64,000 nt of DNA from Schleiferiaceae bacterium (GTDB lineage: Bacteria > Bacteroidota > Bacteroidia > Flavobacteriales > Schleiferiaceae): the NCBI GenBank assembly GCA_018402665.1, contig JAGYIN010000003.1:62001-126000 (forward strand), written 5' to 3'. The notes under the pieces were generated by a model. The model was not told the origin of the DNA and ran no database searches. It saw only the letters and a list, made by a program, of their open reading frames with translations. A program made the translations under genes and the position numbers. Every line of letters starts with the position of its first letter. Position 1 is the stretch's first letter. Positions 1 through 8,939 of the stretch are shown here, piece by piece.

Positions 1-341
1 ACGGTGTTATAATTGCCGCACAGTATACATCTGCCAATGGGAATTATGTGAAAGTTCGCCATAACAGCACCCATACCACGCAATACCTGCACATGAGTAA
101 AATCAAGCCGGGTATTAACAATGGTGTGCGCGTGAAACAGGGCGACGTCATCGGGTATGTAGGTTCTACGGGCTTAGCCACCGGTCCACACGTATGTTAC
201 CGCTTTTGGGTAAATGGAAAGCAGGTAGATCCGTACCAGCAGAAGTTACCTGATGCCAAGCCGCTTGAAGACGACAGAATGGAAGCCTACAAGTCGTACA
301 TGTCTAAATTGAAAAAAGAATTGGACTCCCTTACCCAATAA
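1..341 (+). CDS. M23/LytM-like peptidase domain protein, 3' fragment
   Basis: The reading frame is open from the window edge (frame of base 3) to TAA at 339-341, so this is the C-terminal end of a gene that starts outside. About 112 residues are visible. The pattern TQYLHMSKI, then GVRVKQGDVIGYVGSTG, then GPHVCYRFW is the end of a LytM/M23 beta-sheet domain, which in active members cuts peptidoglycan cross-bridges. In the usual final zinc motif HxH the second histidine is cysteine here (H-V-C), so zinc binding may be altered; the upstream HxxxD ligands are outside the window. The gene overlaps the end of leuS tail-to-tail by 11 bases. The family call is firm; whether it is an active enzyme is open. 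Confidence 0.85.
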   Translation, partial: GVIIAAQYTSANGNYVKVRHNSTHTTQYLHMSKIKPGINNGVRVKQGDVIGYVGSTGLATGPHVCYRFWVNGKQVDPYQQKLPDAKPLEDDRMEAYKSYMSKLKKELDSLTQ

Positions 342-3090
342 CGATATTGATAATACGTCCAGGTACGACAATCATTTTGCGTATTTGCTTCTCACCAATC
401 TGTTCTATGGTCCGAGGGTCTTCGAGAACTGCTTTTTCAATGGCATCTTTATCCATGTCCAGCGGTAATTCTAATTGGAAACGTACTTTTCCATTGAAAG
501 AAACCGGGTAATTCTTACTGCTTTCGATTAAATAACTTTCGTTGTGTTGCGGGTAAGACGCATGGGTCACAGAACCTGTACCGCCTAATTTTTCCCAGAG
601 CTCTTCTGCTAAATGAGGCGCAAACGGCGCGATGAGTCGAACTAGTGGTTCAAGCACTTCTCTGTTATTTGCCTTTAACTCCGTCAATTCATTCGTAGCG
701 ATCATGAAAGCACTCACCGAAGTATTGAAACTGAAGTTTTCAATATCCTCGCCTACCTTTTTAATACAGGTATGTGCTGCTTTAAGCGCTTTTTTATCTG
801 CAGGGGCATCGCTGACCGCAAAGGTACCGTCCCTATGAAAGAGCTTCCAGAATTTACGTTGGAATCCCGCAACACCGCTTAATCCCTGAGTATTCCATGG
901 TTTACTCTGTTCAATGGGTCCTAGGAACATTTCATACATGCGGAGTACATCGGCGCCATATTTTAAGACAATTTCGTCGGGATTTGTCACGTTGAATTTC
1001 GATTTGGACATTTTTTCCACCTCCCGACTGCAGATGTACTTCCCTTCTTCCAAAATGAATTCTGCACTCTTGTATTCTTCACGCCAATTTTTAAATGCTT
1101 CCACATCCAATTCATCGCCATGCAAGAAACTTACATCCGCATGCAGTGGATGCGTTTCGTACTGGTCTTTCAAGCCTGCACTTACGAACGTATTTGTGCC
1201 ATTGATGCAATGCACAAAGGCACTGATGCCCTGAATCATCCCCTGATTGATGAGTTTTTTAAACGGCTCATCAAAAGTAATATGGCCTAAATCATACAGC
1301 GCTTTTGTCCAAAACCTGGAGTAGAGCAGATGGCCGGTAGCGTGTTCAGAGCCGCCCACATAAAGATCGACCTGATTCCAGTACGCTACAGTTGACGCAC
1401 CAGCAAATTCGTTCTCATTGTGTGCATCCATATAACGCAAGAAGTACCAGGAAGATCCGGCCCAACCGGGCATGGTGGTGGTTTCTAGAGGGTATCCGTT
1501 GTACGTCCAGTTTTCCGCTCGGGCCAATGGCGGTTCCCCATCTTCAGTAGGTAGGTAAGCATCTACTGCGGGCAGTGTCAATGGAAGATCTTCGAGCGGT
1601 AGCGTTTTTGGAATCCCATTTTCGTAAAATACAGGAATGGGCTCGCCCCAATACCGTTGGCGGCCGAAGATGGCATCACGCAGTTTAAACTGTGTAGCGC
1701 CTTTTCCGTAGCCAATTTCTTCTAAATGTTCAATCATTTTTTCCTTCGCGTCCCTGCAATCCATGCCGTCGAGAAATCCTGAATTCACCATTTTACCCGA
1801 TTTCGCATCGTAGCTCTCCTTTGTAATATCACCTCCTTCAACTACTTCCACGATAGGAAGGTCAAAGTGCTTAGCAAAGGCATAGTCTCTGCTGTCGTGC
1901 GCAGGCACAGCCATCACCGCCCCTGTTCCATAGCTGGCTAATACATAATCACCTATCCATATGGGTACAAGTGCTTTGGTCATAGGGTGAAGTGCATAGG
2001 CACCGGTAAAACAGCCACTGATGGTTTTTGTATCTGCCATTCGATCGCGCTCACTGCGCGATGCGGCTCTTTCTTTATAGACTGCTACGGCCTCGCTGCG
2101 CTCGGCCGTTGTAATAGCGTCGACTAATTCGTGCTCAGGTGCAAGTGTTAAAAAAGTGGCACCAAAAAGCGTGTCGGGACGAGTCGAAAAAACTTCGATC
2201 TGTCCGGGGTGGTCTTGAATGTCAAAAAACAGCGCGGCTCCTACAGACTTACCAATCCAATTGCGCTGCGTCTCTTTTAGCGCATTGCTCCAGTCGATAC
2301 GTTCCAGTCCTTCCAGCAGGCGGTCTGCAAATGCGGTAATGCGCATGGACCACTGCATCATTTTTTTCTGAACTACGGGATGGCCGCCTCTTTCACTTAC
2401 ACCATCTTTTACTTCATCATTTGCCAGTACGGTTCCCAATGCCGGACACCAGTTTACATTACTTTCGCTGCGGTAGGCCAAGCGGTAATTTAAGAGTACC
2501 TCAGATCGGTCTTTTTCGTTCAAGCCCCTCCACTGCTCCGCGGTAAGCACGATTGCTTCGGTTTCTGCAGCCCGAAGCCCCTTCGTTCCGTGTTCATTCA
2601 AATGTTGAATGAGGGAATTAATGTGACGACTTTTTCCGCTGGAATGGTCATACCAAGCATCAAAAAGTTGAATAAAAATCCACTGTGTCCATTTGTAATA
2701 CGACGGGTCGGTGGTTTTAAATTCACGCGACCAGTCCAAACCAAAACCAATGTTGTCCAATTGCTCGCGGTAGCGGGCGGTGTTGATTGCAGTGGTTTTT
2801 TCCGGGTGTTGGCCGGTTTGAATGGCGTACTGTTCAGCTGGAAGGCCGAAGGCATCGTAGCCCATGGGATGCAGTACATTGAAACCTTTTTGCTTTTTGT
2901 AGCGGCCGTAAATATCTGAGGCTATGTATCCTAGCGGATGTCCTACGTGCAATCCTGCACCTGAAGGATAGGGGAACATGTCCAACACGTAAAACTTGGG
3001 TTGGTCACTCGAGTTTGGAGCATGATAGGTGCCGTTTTTGGCCCAAATCTGCTGCCATTTTTTATCTATTTCGTTGTGGTTGTACTCCAT
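331..3090 (-). CDS. leuS: Leucyl-tRNA synthetase
   Basis: Cytoplasmic class I aminoacyl-tRNA synthetase that charges tRNA-Leu. 919 residues from the start chosen here. The class I HIGH-type motif is HVGH at residues 48-51, the KMSKS loop is at about residue 692, and between them lies the CP1 editing domain (for example TRPDTLFGATF, YGTGAVMAVPAHD). The frame stays open 29 codons further upstream, but MEYNHNEIDKKWQQIW is the usual N-terminus, so the ATG at 3090 is preferred. The length fits Bacteroidota LeuRS, which carries extra sequence around NWCPALGTVLANDEV. It diverges from ftsX with 69 bases between the start codons. No frameshift or missing motif is seen. Confidence 0.97.
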   Translation of the reverse strand: MEYNHNEIDKKWQQIWAKNGTYHAPNSSDQPKFYVLDMFPYPSGAGLHVGHPLGYIASDIYGRYKKQKGFNVLHPMGYDAFGLPAEQYAIQTGQHPEKTTAINTARYREQLDNIGFGLDWSREFKTTDPSYYKWTQWIFIQLFDAWYDHSSGKSRHINSLIQHLNEHGTKGLRAAETEAIVLTAEQWRGLNEKDRSEVLLNYRLAYRSESNVNWCPALGTVLANDEVKDGVSERGGHPVVQKKMMQWSMRITAFADRLLEGLERIDWSNALKETQRNWIGKSVGAALFFDIQDHPGQIEVFSTRPDTLFGATFLTLAPEHELVDAITTAERSEAVAVYKERAASRSERDRMADTKTISGCFTGAYALHPMTKALVPIWIGDYVLASYGTGAVMAVPAHDSRDYAFAKHFDLPIVEVVEGGDITKESYDAKSGKMVNSGFLDGMDCRDAKEKMIEHLEEIGYGKGATQFKLRDAIFGRQRYWGEPIPVFYENGIPKTLPLEDLPLTLPAVDAYLPTEDGEPPLARAENWTYNGYPLETTTMPGWAGSSWYFLRYMDAHNENEFAGASTVAYWNQVDLYVGGSEHATGHLLYSRFWTKALYDLGHITFDEPFKKLINQGMIQGISAFVHCINGTNTFVSAGLKDQYETHPLHADVSFLHGDELDVEAFKNWREEYKSAEFILEEGKYICSREVEKMSKSKFNVTNPDEIVLKYGADVLRMYEMFLGPIEQSKPWNTQGLSGVAGFQRKFWKLFHRDGTFAVSDAPADKKALKAAHTCIKKVGEDIENFSFNTSVSAFMIATNELTELKANNREVLEPLVRLIAPFAPHLAEELWEKLGGTGSVTHASYPQHNESYLIESSKNYPVSFNGKVRFQLELPLDMDKDAIEKAVLEDPRTIEQIGEKQIRKMIVVPGRIINIVIG

Positions 3091-3159
3091 AGCGTTAAAG
3101 AAGTGTTGAACATGCGCGAAATTAGTGAATGCGCCGCTAGATTTACTATTTTCGCTGCA

Positions 3160-4038
3160 ATGAGTTCCAAAGAACAAAAATTCACTTCTTCGCGCGTTCG
3201 GTCGTCGTACCTGTCCGTTGTCGTTTCCATGACCCTCGTCTTGTTTGTACTCGGCGTGTTGGGTTCGCTCGTATTTTCCGCAAAGGCATTGGCTCAGGCT
3301 GTACGAGAAAACTTCACGTTTACCTTGGTATTGGATGAATCGGTTCCAGAAGAAGAGTTGCGGACATTGGTAAAGTCACAGCAGTTAGCGGACTACGCGA
3401 AAAGTGCTGAATTGGTCACAAAAGAAGAGGCTGCAGTGGCACTTCAGGCGGATTTAGGTGAAGATTTTGTGGAATTCTTAGGATATAATCCACTCTCAAA
3501 TACAGTGGACTTGCATTTGAACGGCACTTTTGTGGCTTCGGGTAACCTTGAAGAACTTCGGGAATCGCTCCTAAATGAGGCGTATATCGACGATGTACTT
3601 TACGATCCTGACCTTATTACACTCGTTAATCAAAACATTGAAAAAATCAGTTGGGTACTGGGTGGAGCAGTTTTCGTTTTGCTGCTGGTTGCCTTGGCTT
3701 TAATCAATTCAAGCATACGACTGACCATCTACTCGAAGCGATTCTTGTTAAAGACCATGCAATTGGTCGGGGCAACTTCGGCGTTTATCAGAAGGCCGTA
3801 TCTTTTGAATAGTTTATTTTTAGGCCTGCTTAGTGCTGTATTGAGCATGGGATTGCTCATCGCCTTAGGTAGGGTGCTGGGAACGTATTTCCCTGCACTT
3901 TTAGCACTCTTCGAACGTCAAACTATTCTGGTAGTATTTGCTGCCTTATTGTCTATAGGTTTGCTAGTGCCTGGAGTTTCCACTGCCATTGCGATCCGTA
4001 AATATTTGAAATTAAGAACGAACGAATTATACTATTGA
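3160..4038 (+). CDS. ftsX: Cell division protein FtsX (ABC permease-like)
   Basis: Inner-membrane partner of the FtsE ATPase; together they act at the septum and control peptidoglycan hydrolases. 292 residues: a short cytoplasmic N-terminus, a transmembrane helix at about residues 19-40, an extracytoplasmic domain to about residue 165, then three C-terminal membrane helices as in the FtsX fold. The frame is open upstream, into the leuS promoter region and leuS itself, but MSSKEQKFTSSRVRSSY is a normal start for this family, so ATG 3160 is used. It is first in ftsX-DUF3098-uppP-truB, an order familiar from Flavobacteriales. FtsE is not in the window. Confidence 0.92.
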   Translation: MSSKEQKFTSSRVRSSYLSVVVSMTLVLFVLGVLGSLVFSAKALAQAVRENFTFTLVLDESVPEEELRTLVKSQQLADYAKSAELVTKEEAAVALQADLGEDFVEFLGYNPLSNTVDLHLNGTFVASGNLEELRESLLNEAYIDDVLYDPDLITLVNQNIEKISWVLGGAVFVLLLVALALINSSIRLTIYSKRFLLKTMQLVGATSAFIRRPYLLNSLFLGLLSAVLSMGLLIALGRVLGTYFPALLALFERQTILVVFAALLSIGLLVPGVSTAIAIRKYLKLRTNELYY

Positions 4039-4040
4039 CC

Positions 4041-4274
4041 ATGGAAAATAAAGATACTTTCCTTTTTGACCGCAGAAAATATATCGTACTGATCGCTGGA
4101 TTGGTCATGCTAGCTATCGGGTTTGCATTAATGCTTGGTGGCGGCGCAGAAGCGCCGGACGAATTCAACGAAGAGATTTTCGGTACACAGCGCATCGGCG
4201 TTGCGCCATGGTTCATTTTTATTGGATTATTGTTGCCTATCGCAGCAATTATGATGAAGAAAAAGGAAGATTAA
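4041..4274 (+). CDS. Small membrane protein, DUF3098 family
   Basis: A 77-residue protein with two predicted membrane helices (about residues 15-35 and 53-70) joined by a short acidic segment (APDEFNEEIF) and ending in KKKED. The ATG at 4041 follows the ftsX stop by two bases; an in-frame TTG at 4035 would overlap ftsX but is less likely. Its position between ftsX and uppP matches DUF3098 proteins of Bacteroidota. The function is unknown; the place in the operon suggests a link to division or envelope synthesis, which is inference only. Confidence 0.85.
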   Translation: MENKDTFLFDRRKYIVLIAGLVMLAIGFALMLGGGAEAPDEFNEEIFGTQRIGVAPWFIFIGLLLPIAAIMMKKKED

Positions 4275-4283
4275 TTTTTCGAT

Positions 4284-5084
4284 ATGACGCCAATTCAAGC
4301 CTTAATTCTAGGCCTTATTCAAGGCCTCACGGAATTCTTGCCAGTAAGTTCTTCGGGTCACCTTGAAATAGGAAAAGCACTTTTTGGTCTCGAGATGTCC
4401 GGCGCACAAAGTCTGACCTTTGATGTCGTTGTTCACGCTGGAACGGCACTGTCTACCATCGTCGTTTTTCGGAAGGATATTGCTGAAATTATTACTGGGT
4501 TATTGAAATTCAAATGGAATACGGAGACAAAATTTGCGAGTTTCGTCTTGATTTCCATGGTTCCTGCCGCTTTTATAGGATTAGTCTTCGAAGAAGAGAT
4601 CGGTGCGCTATTTGAGGGCCAATTACTTTTGATCGGTGCAATGTTAGCGCTCACAGGACTGTTGCTTTTTCTTGCGGACCGCGCGAAAGAAACGCGTAAA
4701 AGTGTTCAAGGGATTGATGCGTTTGTCGTAGGATTGGCTCAAGCGGTTGCGATTCTACCGGGAATTTCCCGCAGTGGGGCAACCATTTCCACCTCTGTAC
4801 TGCTAGGTATAGACCGTGCAAAGGCTGCACGATTCTCTTTTCTAATGGTGCTTCCCATAATCCTGGGTAAAGCATTTTTAGATGCAAAAGATATTGTCGC
4901 AGGAGAGACTATGGGCGAAGAAGTCAGCGGTGCCGTTTTAATTATTGGTTTATTGGCTGCTTTCCTTAGTGGAGTTGTAGCATGTAATTGGATGGTGGCG
5001 CTTGTGAAGCGCAGTCAACTGAAATATTTCTCTTACTACTGTTTCGCGGTGGCTGCCATCGTGTTGATCAGTCAACTCGTCTAA
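4284..5084 (+). CDS. uppP: Undecaprenyl-diphosphate phosphatase (BacA/UppP)
   Basis: Polytopic inner-membrane enzyme that removes one phosphate from undecaprenyl diphosphate, regenerating the lipid carrier for peptidoglycan and surface glycans. 266 residues, normal length. Family motifs are present: GLTEFLPVSSSGHLE near the N-terminus and PGISRSGATIS in the second half, which hold the catalytic Glu, Ser, His and Arg residues. About eight hydrophobic helices. It sits 9 bases after the DUF3098 gene and 3 bases before truB, so it is almost certainly co-transcribed with them. Overexpressed homologues give bacitracin tolerance; here the context is housekeeping. Confidence 0.96.
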   Translation: MTPIQALILGLIQGLTEFLPVSSSGHLEIGKALFGLEMSGAQSLTFDVVVHAGTALSTIVVFRKDIAEIITGLLKFKWNTETKFASFVLISMVPAAFIGLVFEEEIGALFEGQLLLIGAMLALTGLLLFLADRAKETRKSVQGIDAFVVGLAQAVAILPGISRSGATISTSVLLGIDRAKAARFSFLMVLPIILGKAFLDAKDIVAGETMGEEVSGAVLIIGLLAAFLSGVVACNWMVALVKRSQLKYFSYYCFAVAAIVLISQLV

Positions 5085-5087
5085 GCT

Positions 5088-5789
5088 TTGACTAAAGCAT
5101 CGATATTGGCCGGGGAAGTCCTGCTGGTGGACAAACCTCTCGAGTGGACCAGCTTTCAAGCGGTCGCGAAGATTCGTTTTACCCTTCAAAAAGAATGGGG
5201 TCTTAAAAAGCTTAAAGTAGGACATGCTGGTACGCTCGATCCCCTTGCGACGGGGTTGCTGATCATTTGTGTCGGTAAAAAGACCAAAGAGATCGCTGGT
5301 TTTATGGGACAGAAAAAGGAGTATGTCGCTGAAATTACTTTTGGTGGAACCACGCCGTCGTATGATTTAGAAAGTGAAATTGATGCCACCTATCCAACCG
5401 AGCATATTACTGCTGCCGCAATAACAGAGATACTTCCTCAATTTCAGGGAGAAATTCAGCAATATCCACCCATCTTTTCAGCCATCAAACAAGGAGGTGT
5501 CCGCATGTACGAAAAAGCGCGTGCTGGCGAAGAAGTGATTGTGGAGCCGCGTACGGTTCAAATTGATGAACTAGAAATTTTATCTTTTTCAGATCATGTA
5601 CTAAAGCTACGTGTGCTTTGCGGTAAAGGAACGTACATCCGCTCTTTAGCGCACGACCTAGGCAAGGCACTGCATTCTGGGGCGCATTTGAGTGGTTTAC
5701 GTAGAACGAAAATCGGGTCCTTCACTGCCGATGGCGCAAAGAACCCGATGGAATGGTCTGCGTATTTTAAGTCCTCCTTGGAAGGCTAG
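5088..5789 (+). CDS. truB: tRNA pseudouridine(55) synthase
   Basis: Converts uridine 55 in the T-loop of tRNAs to pseudouridine. 233 residues. The TruB core is clear: GEVLLVDKPLEWTSF at the N-terminus, VGHAGTLDPLATGLL with the catalytic Asp, and KGTYIRSLAHDLG later. It lacks an extended C-terminal PUA domain, as is common in Bacteroidota. The best start is TTG at 5088, three bases after the uppP stop; no ATG lies before the conserved region. It is last in the ftsX operon and its stop overlaps by four bases the end of the convergent orphan gene. Confidence 0.95.
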   Translation: MTKASILAGEVLLVDKPLEWTSFQAVAKIRFTLQKEWGLKKLKVGHAGTLDPLATGLLIICVGKKTKEIAGFMGQKKEYVAEITFGGTTPSYDLESEIDATYPTEHITAAAITEILPQFQGEIQQYPPIFSAIKQGGVRMYEKARAGEEVIVEPRTVQIDELEILSFSDHVLKLRVLCGKGTYIRSLAHDLGKALHSGAHLSGLRRTKIGSFTADGAKNPMEWSAYFKSSLEG

Positions 5790-6508
5790 TCTAAATAGTT
5801 GCTTTTCCAGAGATTCGCATTGAAATTTTTCATTCTGCTAAAGCCGTACAGTGCAGTCATCGCACCCGTTGAAAAGACCATCCAAAAGAAGAAGATTACA
5901 CGAAGGTGTAGTATGGTTCCTGTGTCTTTTGGTCCTCGAATTAGGCTTTCTGGAAAGAGTAGAGCTACTGCCAAACAAAATCCAAAGACGGTCTTCATTA
6001 GGCTTTCAAAATCTCTGAATGGATACACCAAAGCTTTACGTAATGGGTGCAAGTCGTTACCCCATTTGGCCAGCAGGTAATGATAGCCGCCGCCCATAGG
6101 GACGAAAAGCAAGGGGTCCTTGTCTTTTTCAGCCAATTTGAACATGCCGGCGGGCGCAATCATTTTGAATCCTTTAATCTCGCGGCCTTGTGCAGCTTCA
6201 AAATCCTTGACTGCATCTAAGGCTTCTGCTGGGAAGGTTCCGTTGAAGTGTTTGGAATCTAAGAAGCGAAGACGGTAGTCAACGCATAGTTTTTTGATGT
6301 CCGAGATGTGGTAAATTCGTTCCGTTTCAAGGGCATCAAAGTTCAACGACTCCAAGTCGCCGGTCGATTCAAAGAGGTTTTCCAAAATGCGGGCTCCATC
6401 AGAAGGCGCGTTAAGTAAAGTTTTGAATCCGTCCAGCACGTCCAGATGAGCTGAAGTTTCGTTTTTCGAGCGCTGATCGCTCAACTTTTGGTGTAGATTA
6501 ACTCCCAT
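5786..6508 (-). CDS. Unrecognised membrane-anchored protein
   Basis: 240 residues that I cannot assign to a family. The N-terminal 160 residues are soluble and charged, with segments such as ETERIYHISDIKKLC, GFKMIAPAGMFKL and VPMGGGYHYLLAKWG. They are followed by two hydrophobic helices at about residues 170-188 and 200-222 and a short basic tail. No signal peptide is seen. It stands alone between truB (convergent, 4-base overlap) and queA (divergent). Codon use and the clean frame support a real gene. A two-helix membrane protein with a large cytoplasmic domain is the safest description. Confidence 0.7.
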   Translation of the reverse strand: MGVNLHQKLSDQRSKNETSAHLDVLDGFKTLLNAPSDGARILENLFESTGDLESLNFDALETERIYHISDIKKLCVDYRLRFLDSKHFNGTFPAEALDAVKDFEAAQGREIKGFKMIAPAGMFKLAEKDKDPLLFVPMGGGYHYLLAKWGNDLHPLRKALVYPFRDFESLMKTVFGFCLAVALLFPESLIRGPKDTGTILHLRVIFFFWMVFSTGAMTALYGFSRMKNFNANLWKSNYLD

Positions 6509-6607
6509 AATAATATGTTTGAATGCGTGCGTTCAATCCATGTGTGGCGAGTAGGTTTAACAAATGTCGGTATTGCATTGTTTAAAATCAATTGGTTCTT
6601 ATAAAAC

Positions 6608-6637
6608 TTGACAAGGGGGCTGTCGAAATCGTATATT
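6608..6637 (+). promoter_or_regulatory. Promoter upstream of queA
   Basis: TTGACA at 6608-6613 and TATATT at 6632-6637 with an 18-base spacer, about 40 bases before the queA ATG. The second box reads on as TATATTTA, one base from the Bacteroidota -7 consensus TAnnTTTG. This is a pattern match only. Confidence 0.45.
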
Positions 6638-6677
6638 TACCGTTTTTTTAATATTAATTTTTCAAAGCCCGTAAGCT

Positions 6678-7733
6678 ATGAAAATGAAACTCTCACACTT
6701 TGCCTATGACCTTCCAAAGGAGCTTATAGCGCAAGAACCCACAATTCACCGCGATGATAGTCGCTTAATGGTCGTACACAAAGACACCGGTGAAATTGAA
6801 CACAAGCACTTTCACGAAGTCATCGATTATTTCGACGATGGCGACGTAATGGTCCTCAACAACACCAAAGTTTTTCCTGCTAGAATGTGGGGAAACAAGG
6901 AGAAAACCGGTGCGCGCATCGAAGTTTTCTTACTTCGCGAGTTGAATTCAGAGAGCCGTTTGTGGGATGTGCTGGTAGATCCGGCGCGTAAAATTCGAAT
7001 CGGCAACAAATTGTACTTTGGCGACGACGACTCTTTAGTAGCTGAGGTTATTGACAATACCACATCGCGCGGGAGAACACTGCGCTTCCTCTTTGACGGT
7101 AGCTATGAAGAGTTCCGCGCGAAATTGAAGGAAATGGGGGAAACGCCCTTGCCTAAATACATCGATCGCGAGCCGACAGAAGAAGACGGCGAACGTTACC
7201 AAACCATCTTTGCAAAGGTTGAAGGTGCCGTTGCGGCGCCTGTAGCCGGACTGCATTTCTCTAAACACCTGATGAAGCGTTTAGAAATTAAGGGTGTTCA
7301 TTTGCCGGAATTGACCCACCACGTAGGTCTGGGTACGTTCCGTCCGGTTGAGGTGGAAGATTTGAGCAAACACAAGATGGATAGCGAGCAGTATTTCTTG
7401 CCTCAAAGCACGGCAGATACTATTAACACGGCCTTAGCAGAAAAACGTAGGGTATGTGCTATTGGGACGACGACCGTTCGTACCATCGAGAGCTCGTTAA
7501 CCACAGGCGGCCGCGTAACCGGTAGTGAAGGTTGGACCAACAAATTCATTTTCCCTCCTTATGAAATACAAGTGCCTGATGCGATGGTGACTAACTTCCA
7601 TCCTCCTGGCTCGACTTTATTAATGATGAACAGCGCAATGTTGGGACACGACCTTGCCATGCACGCGATCAACGAAGCAATAAAAGAGAAATACCGTTTC
7701 CTCGCTTTCGGAGATGCCATGTTGATCATCTAA
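6678..7733 (+). CDS. queA: S-adenosylmethionine:tRNA ribosyltransferase-isomerase
   Basis: Transfers and rearranges the ribosyl group of S-adenosylmethionine onto 7-aminomethyl-7-deazaguanine in tRNA, giving epoxyqueuosine. 351 residues, normal length. Typical segments: [12 protein letters not shown] at the N-terminus, [30 protein letters not shown]-type motif (here [17 protein letters not shown]) and [14 protein letters not shown] near the C-terminus. A second ATG (MKLSHF) lies two codons in and could also serve. The Tgt enzyme acting earlier in the same pathway is also in this window (57896-59026) but in a separate operon. A hairpin terminator follows. Confidence 0.96.
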   Translation: MKMKLSHFAYDLPKELIAQEPTIHRDDSRLMVVHKDTGEIEHKHFHEVIDYFDDGDVMVLNNTKVFPARMWGNKEKTGARIEVFLLRELNSESRLWDVLVDPARKIRIGNKLYFGDDDSLVAEVIDNTTSRGRTLRFLFDGSYEEFRAKLKEMGETPLPKYIDREPTEEDGERYQTIFAKVEGAVAAPVAGLHFSKHLMKRLEIKGVHLPELTHHVGLGTFRPVEVEDLSKHKMDSEQYFLPQSTADTINTALAEKRRVCAIGTTTVRTIESSLTTGGRVTGSEGWTNKFIFPPYEIQVPDAMVTNFHPPGSTLLMMNSAMLGHDLAMHAINEAIKEKYRFLAFGDAMLII

Positions 7734-7759
7734 TCGACAGATTGAAATGCGTAATTAAG

Positions 7760-7790
7760 GCCCTGCAGTAGCTACTGTGGGGCTTTTTTA
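7760..7790 (+). terminator. Rho-independent terminator after queA
   Basis: A 10-base-pair stem (GCCCTGCAGT at 7760-7769 with ACTGTGGGGC at 7774-7783, two G-T pairs) with an AGCT loop, followed by six T. It also covers the end of the convergent glycosyltransferase gene. Confidence 0.85.
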
Positions 7791-8867
7791 TTGTGCAGTG
7801 GTGAAGGCGTGTAGATAGCTTGAGGCAACATGTTCCCAATTAAAATGTGCCGAAATTCGCTCGCGAGATAGACGGGACTGTTCCTCCCGGATTGCATTAG
7901 ATGGACGTTGTGTTAACAATAGGGCCAACGCTTCTTCGTCTTTCCATAAAGCGCCAAGTCCTCCTAAAACACTTGCGTTAAATGGATTCTCATGAGCCAA
8001 TACCATGGCACCAGCCCCCATGGCCTCGAGCAGGGCAGGGTTGGTACCACCTACGCTGTGTCCATGCAGATAAAATGTTGCACGCGTACGAAGGGCATTA
8101 AGTAGGGTTTTATCGTAAATGGTGCCCGCGTAAATAATGTTGGCTTCGGGAAAGGTGGCTTTAAGTTTACGACCGTGGCGTGTCGTGTAATCACCAACGG
8201 TTACGAGTGTTTCTCCCGTGCTCGCTGCAGCATCGAGAATCTCAAATACGTGATTATCGGGCTGTATACGTCCAATATGAAGGTGGAAGTTATCTGTGGG
8301 TAAGTGGTTGTGTTGTAAAATCTCGATGGCGCCGGTAGGTTCTTCTACAATTTCACTTCCGTAAGCGATAGTGGATGTGGGTACTTTGTATTTGCTGAGG
8401 TATTTGGCAATCTCTGGATTGTCAGCAACTAAAAGTTTTGAACGCTTCGCGGCTCGTCGCTCGCTCCATTGTAAGAAAATGGAGAGTGGCCCGGCATATT
8501 TGGCTCTTTGGTGCTCTAAACCGTCCATATTCGTAACCGTTTTATGCTTCGGCCAGAGAAAGGACCAAATCCCGCTCGTTGTGTAGCCCAATTGAAGAAT
8601 GACGTCGAAATTCTTTCTTCGCGCGTCCATGATGCACAACAAATCGTAGATAAATTGGCCCGCAAGACCTAGGCGCTTTTCTGGATTGAAAACGTGACAA
8701 ATCTGTACCCCTTTGAATTCAGCGACCTTCTCTGGGTGATTGCTAATGGTGTAAACCACCACTTCATGACCCGCTTTTACCCATAACGGTGCGGTGTGGG
8801 CGGCCATTTCTTCAAAGCCTCCGTATCGGTTTGGAATCCCTCTGGATCCTAGCACTGCAATCTTCAC
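7788..8867 (-). CDS. Glycosyltransferase family 4 with DUF1972-type N-terminus
   Basis: Predicted cytoplasmic sugar transferase using a nucleotide sugar. 359 residues. The N-terminus MKIAVLGSRGIPNRYGGFEE is the signature of the DUF1972 domain found in rhamnosyl- and related transferases. The second half holds the GT4 donor-binding region, with HGHSVGGTNPALLEAMGAG as the EX7E-type segment. No membrane helix is seen. It stands next to, but diverges from, radC and the glycan-modification operon at 9575-15273, and may act on the same polysaccharide. The acceptor and sugar cannot be read from the sequence. Confidence 0.9.
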   Translation of the reverse strand: MKIAVLGSRGIPNRYGGFEEMAAHTAPLWVKAGHEVVVYTISNHPEKVAEFKGVQICHVFNPEKRLGLAGQFIYDLLCIMDARRKNFDVILQLGYTTSGIWSFLWPKHKTVTNMDGLEHQRAKYAGPLSIFLQWSERRAAKRSKLLVADNPEIAKYLSKYKVPTSTIAYGSEIVEEPTGAIEILQHNHLPTDNFHLHIGRIQPDNHVFEILDAAASTGETLVTVGDYTTRHGRKLKATFPEANIIYAGTIYDKTLLNALRTRATFYLHGHSVGGTNPALLEAMGAGAMVLAHENPFNASVLGGLGALWKDEEALALLLTQRPSNAIREEQSRLSRERISAHFNWEHVASSYLHAFTTAQ

Positions 8868-8939
8868 TCGTTAAAAGTAGGATATTTCTTCCGTCTCTCT
8901 TAGTTTAATAAGTACCCCGTTAATGAAAATCCAACAGAC

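Noticed and set aside
2040-2110. Short palindromic GC-rich stretches in leuS (CTGCGC-type)
   Set aside because: They encode normal LeuRS residues; no copy number or spacing suggests a repeat family.
3091-3177. N-terminal extension of leuS
   Set aside because: The extra 29 residues have no similarity to LeuRS and occupy the divergent promoter region.
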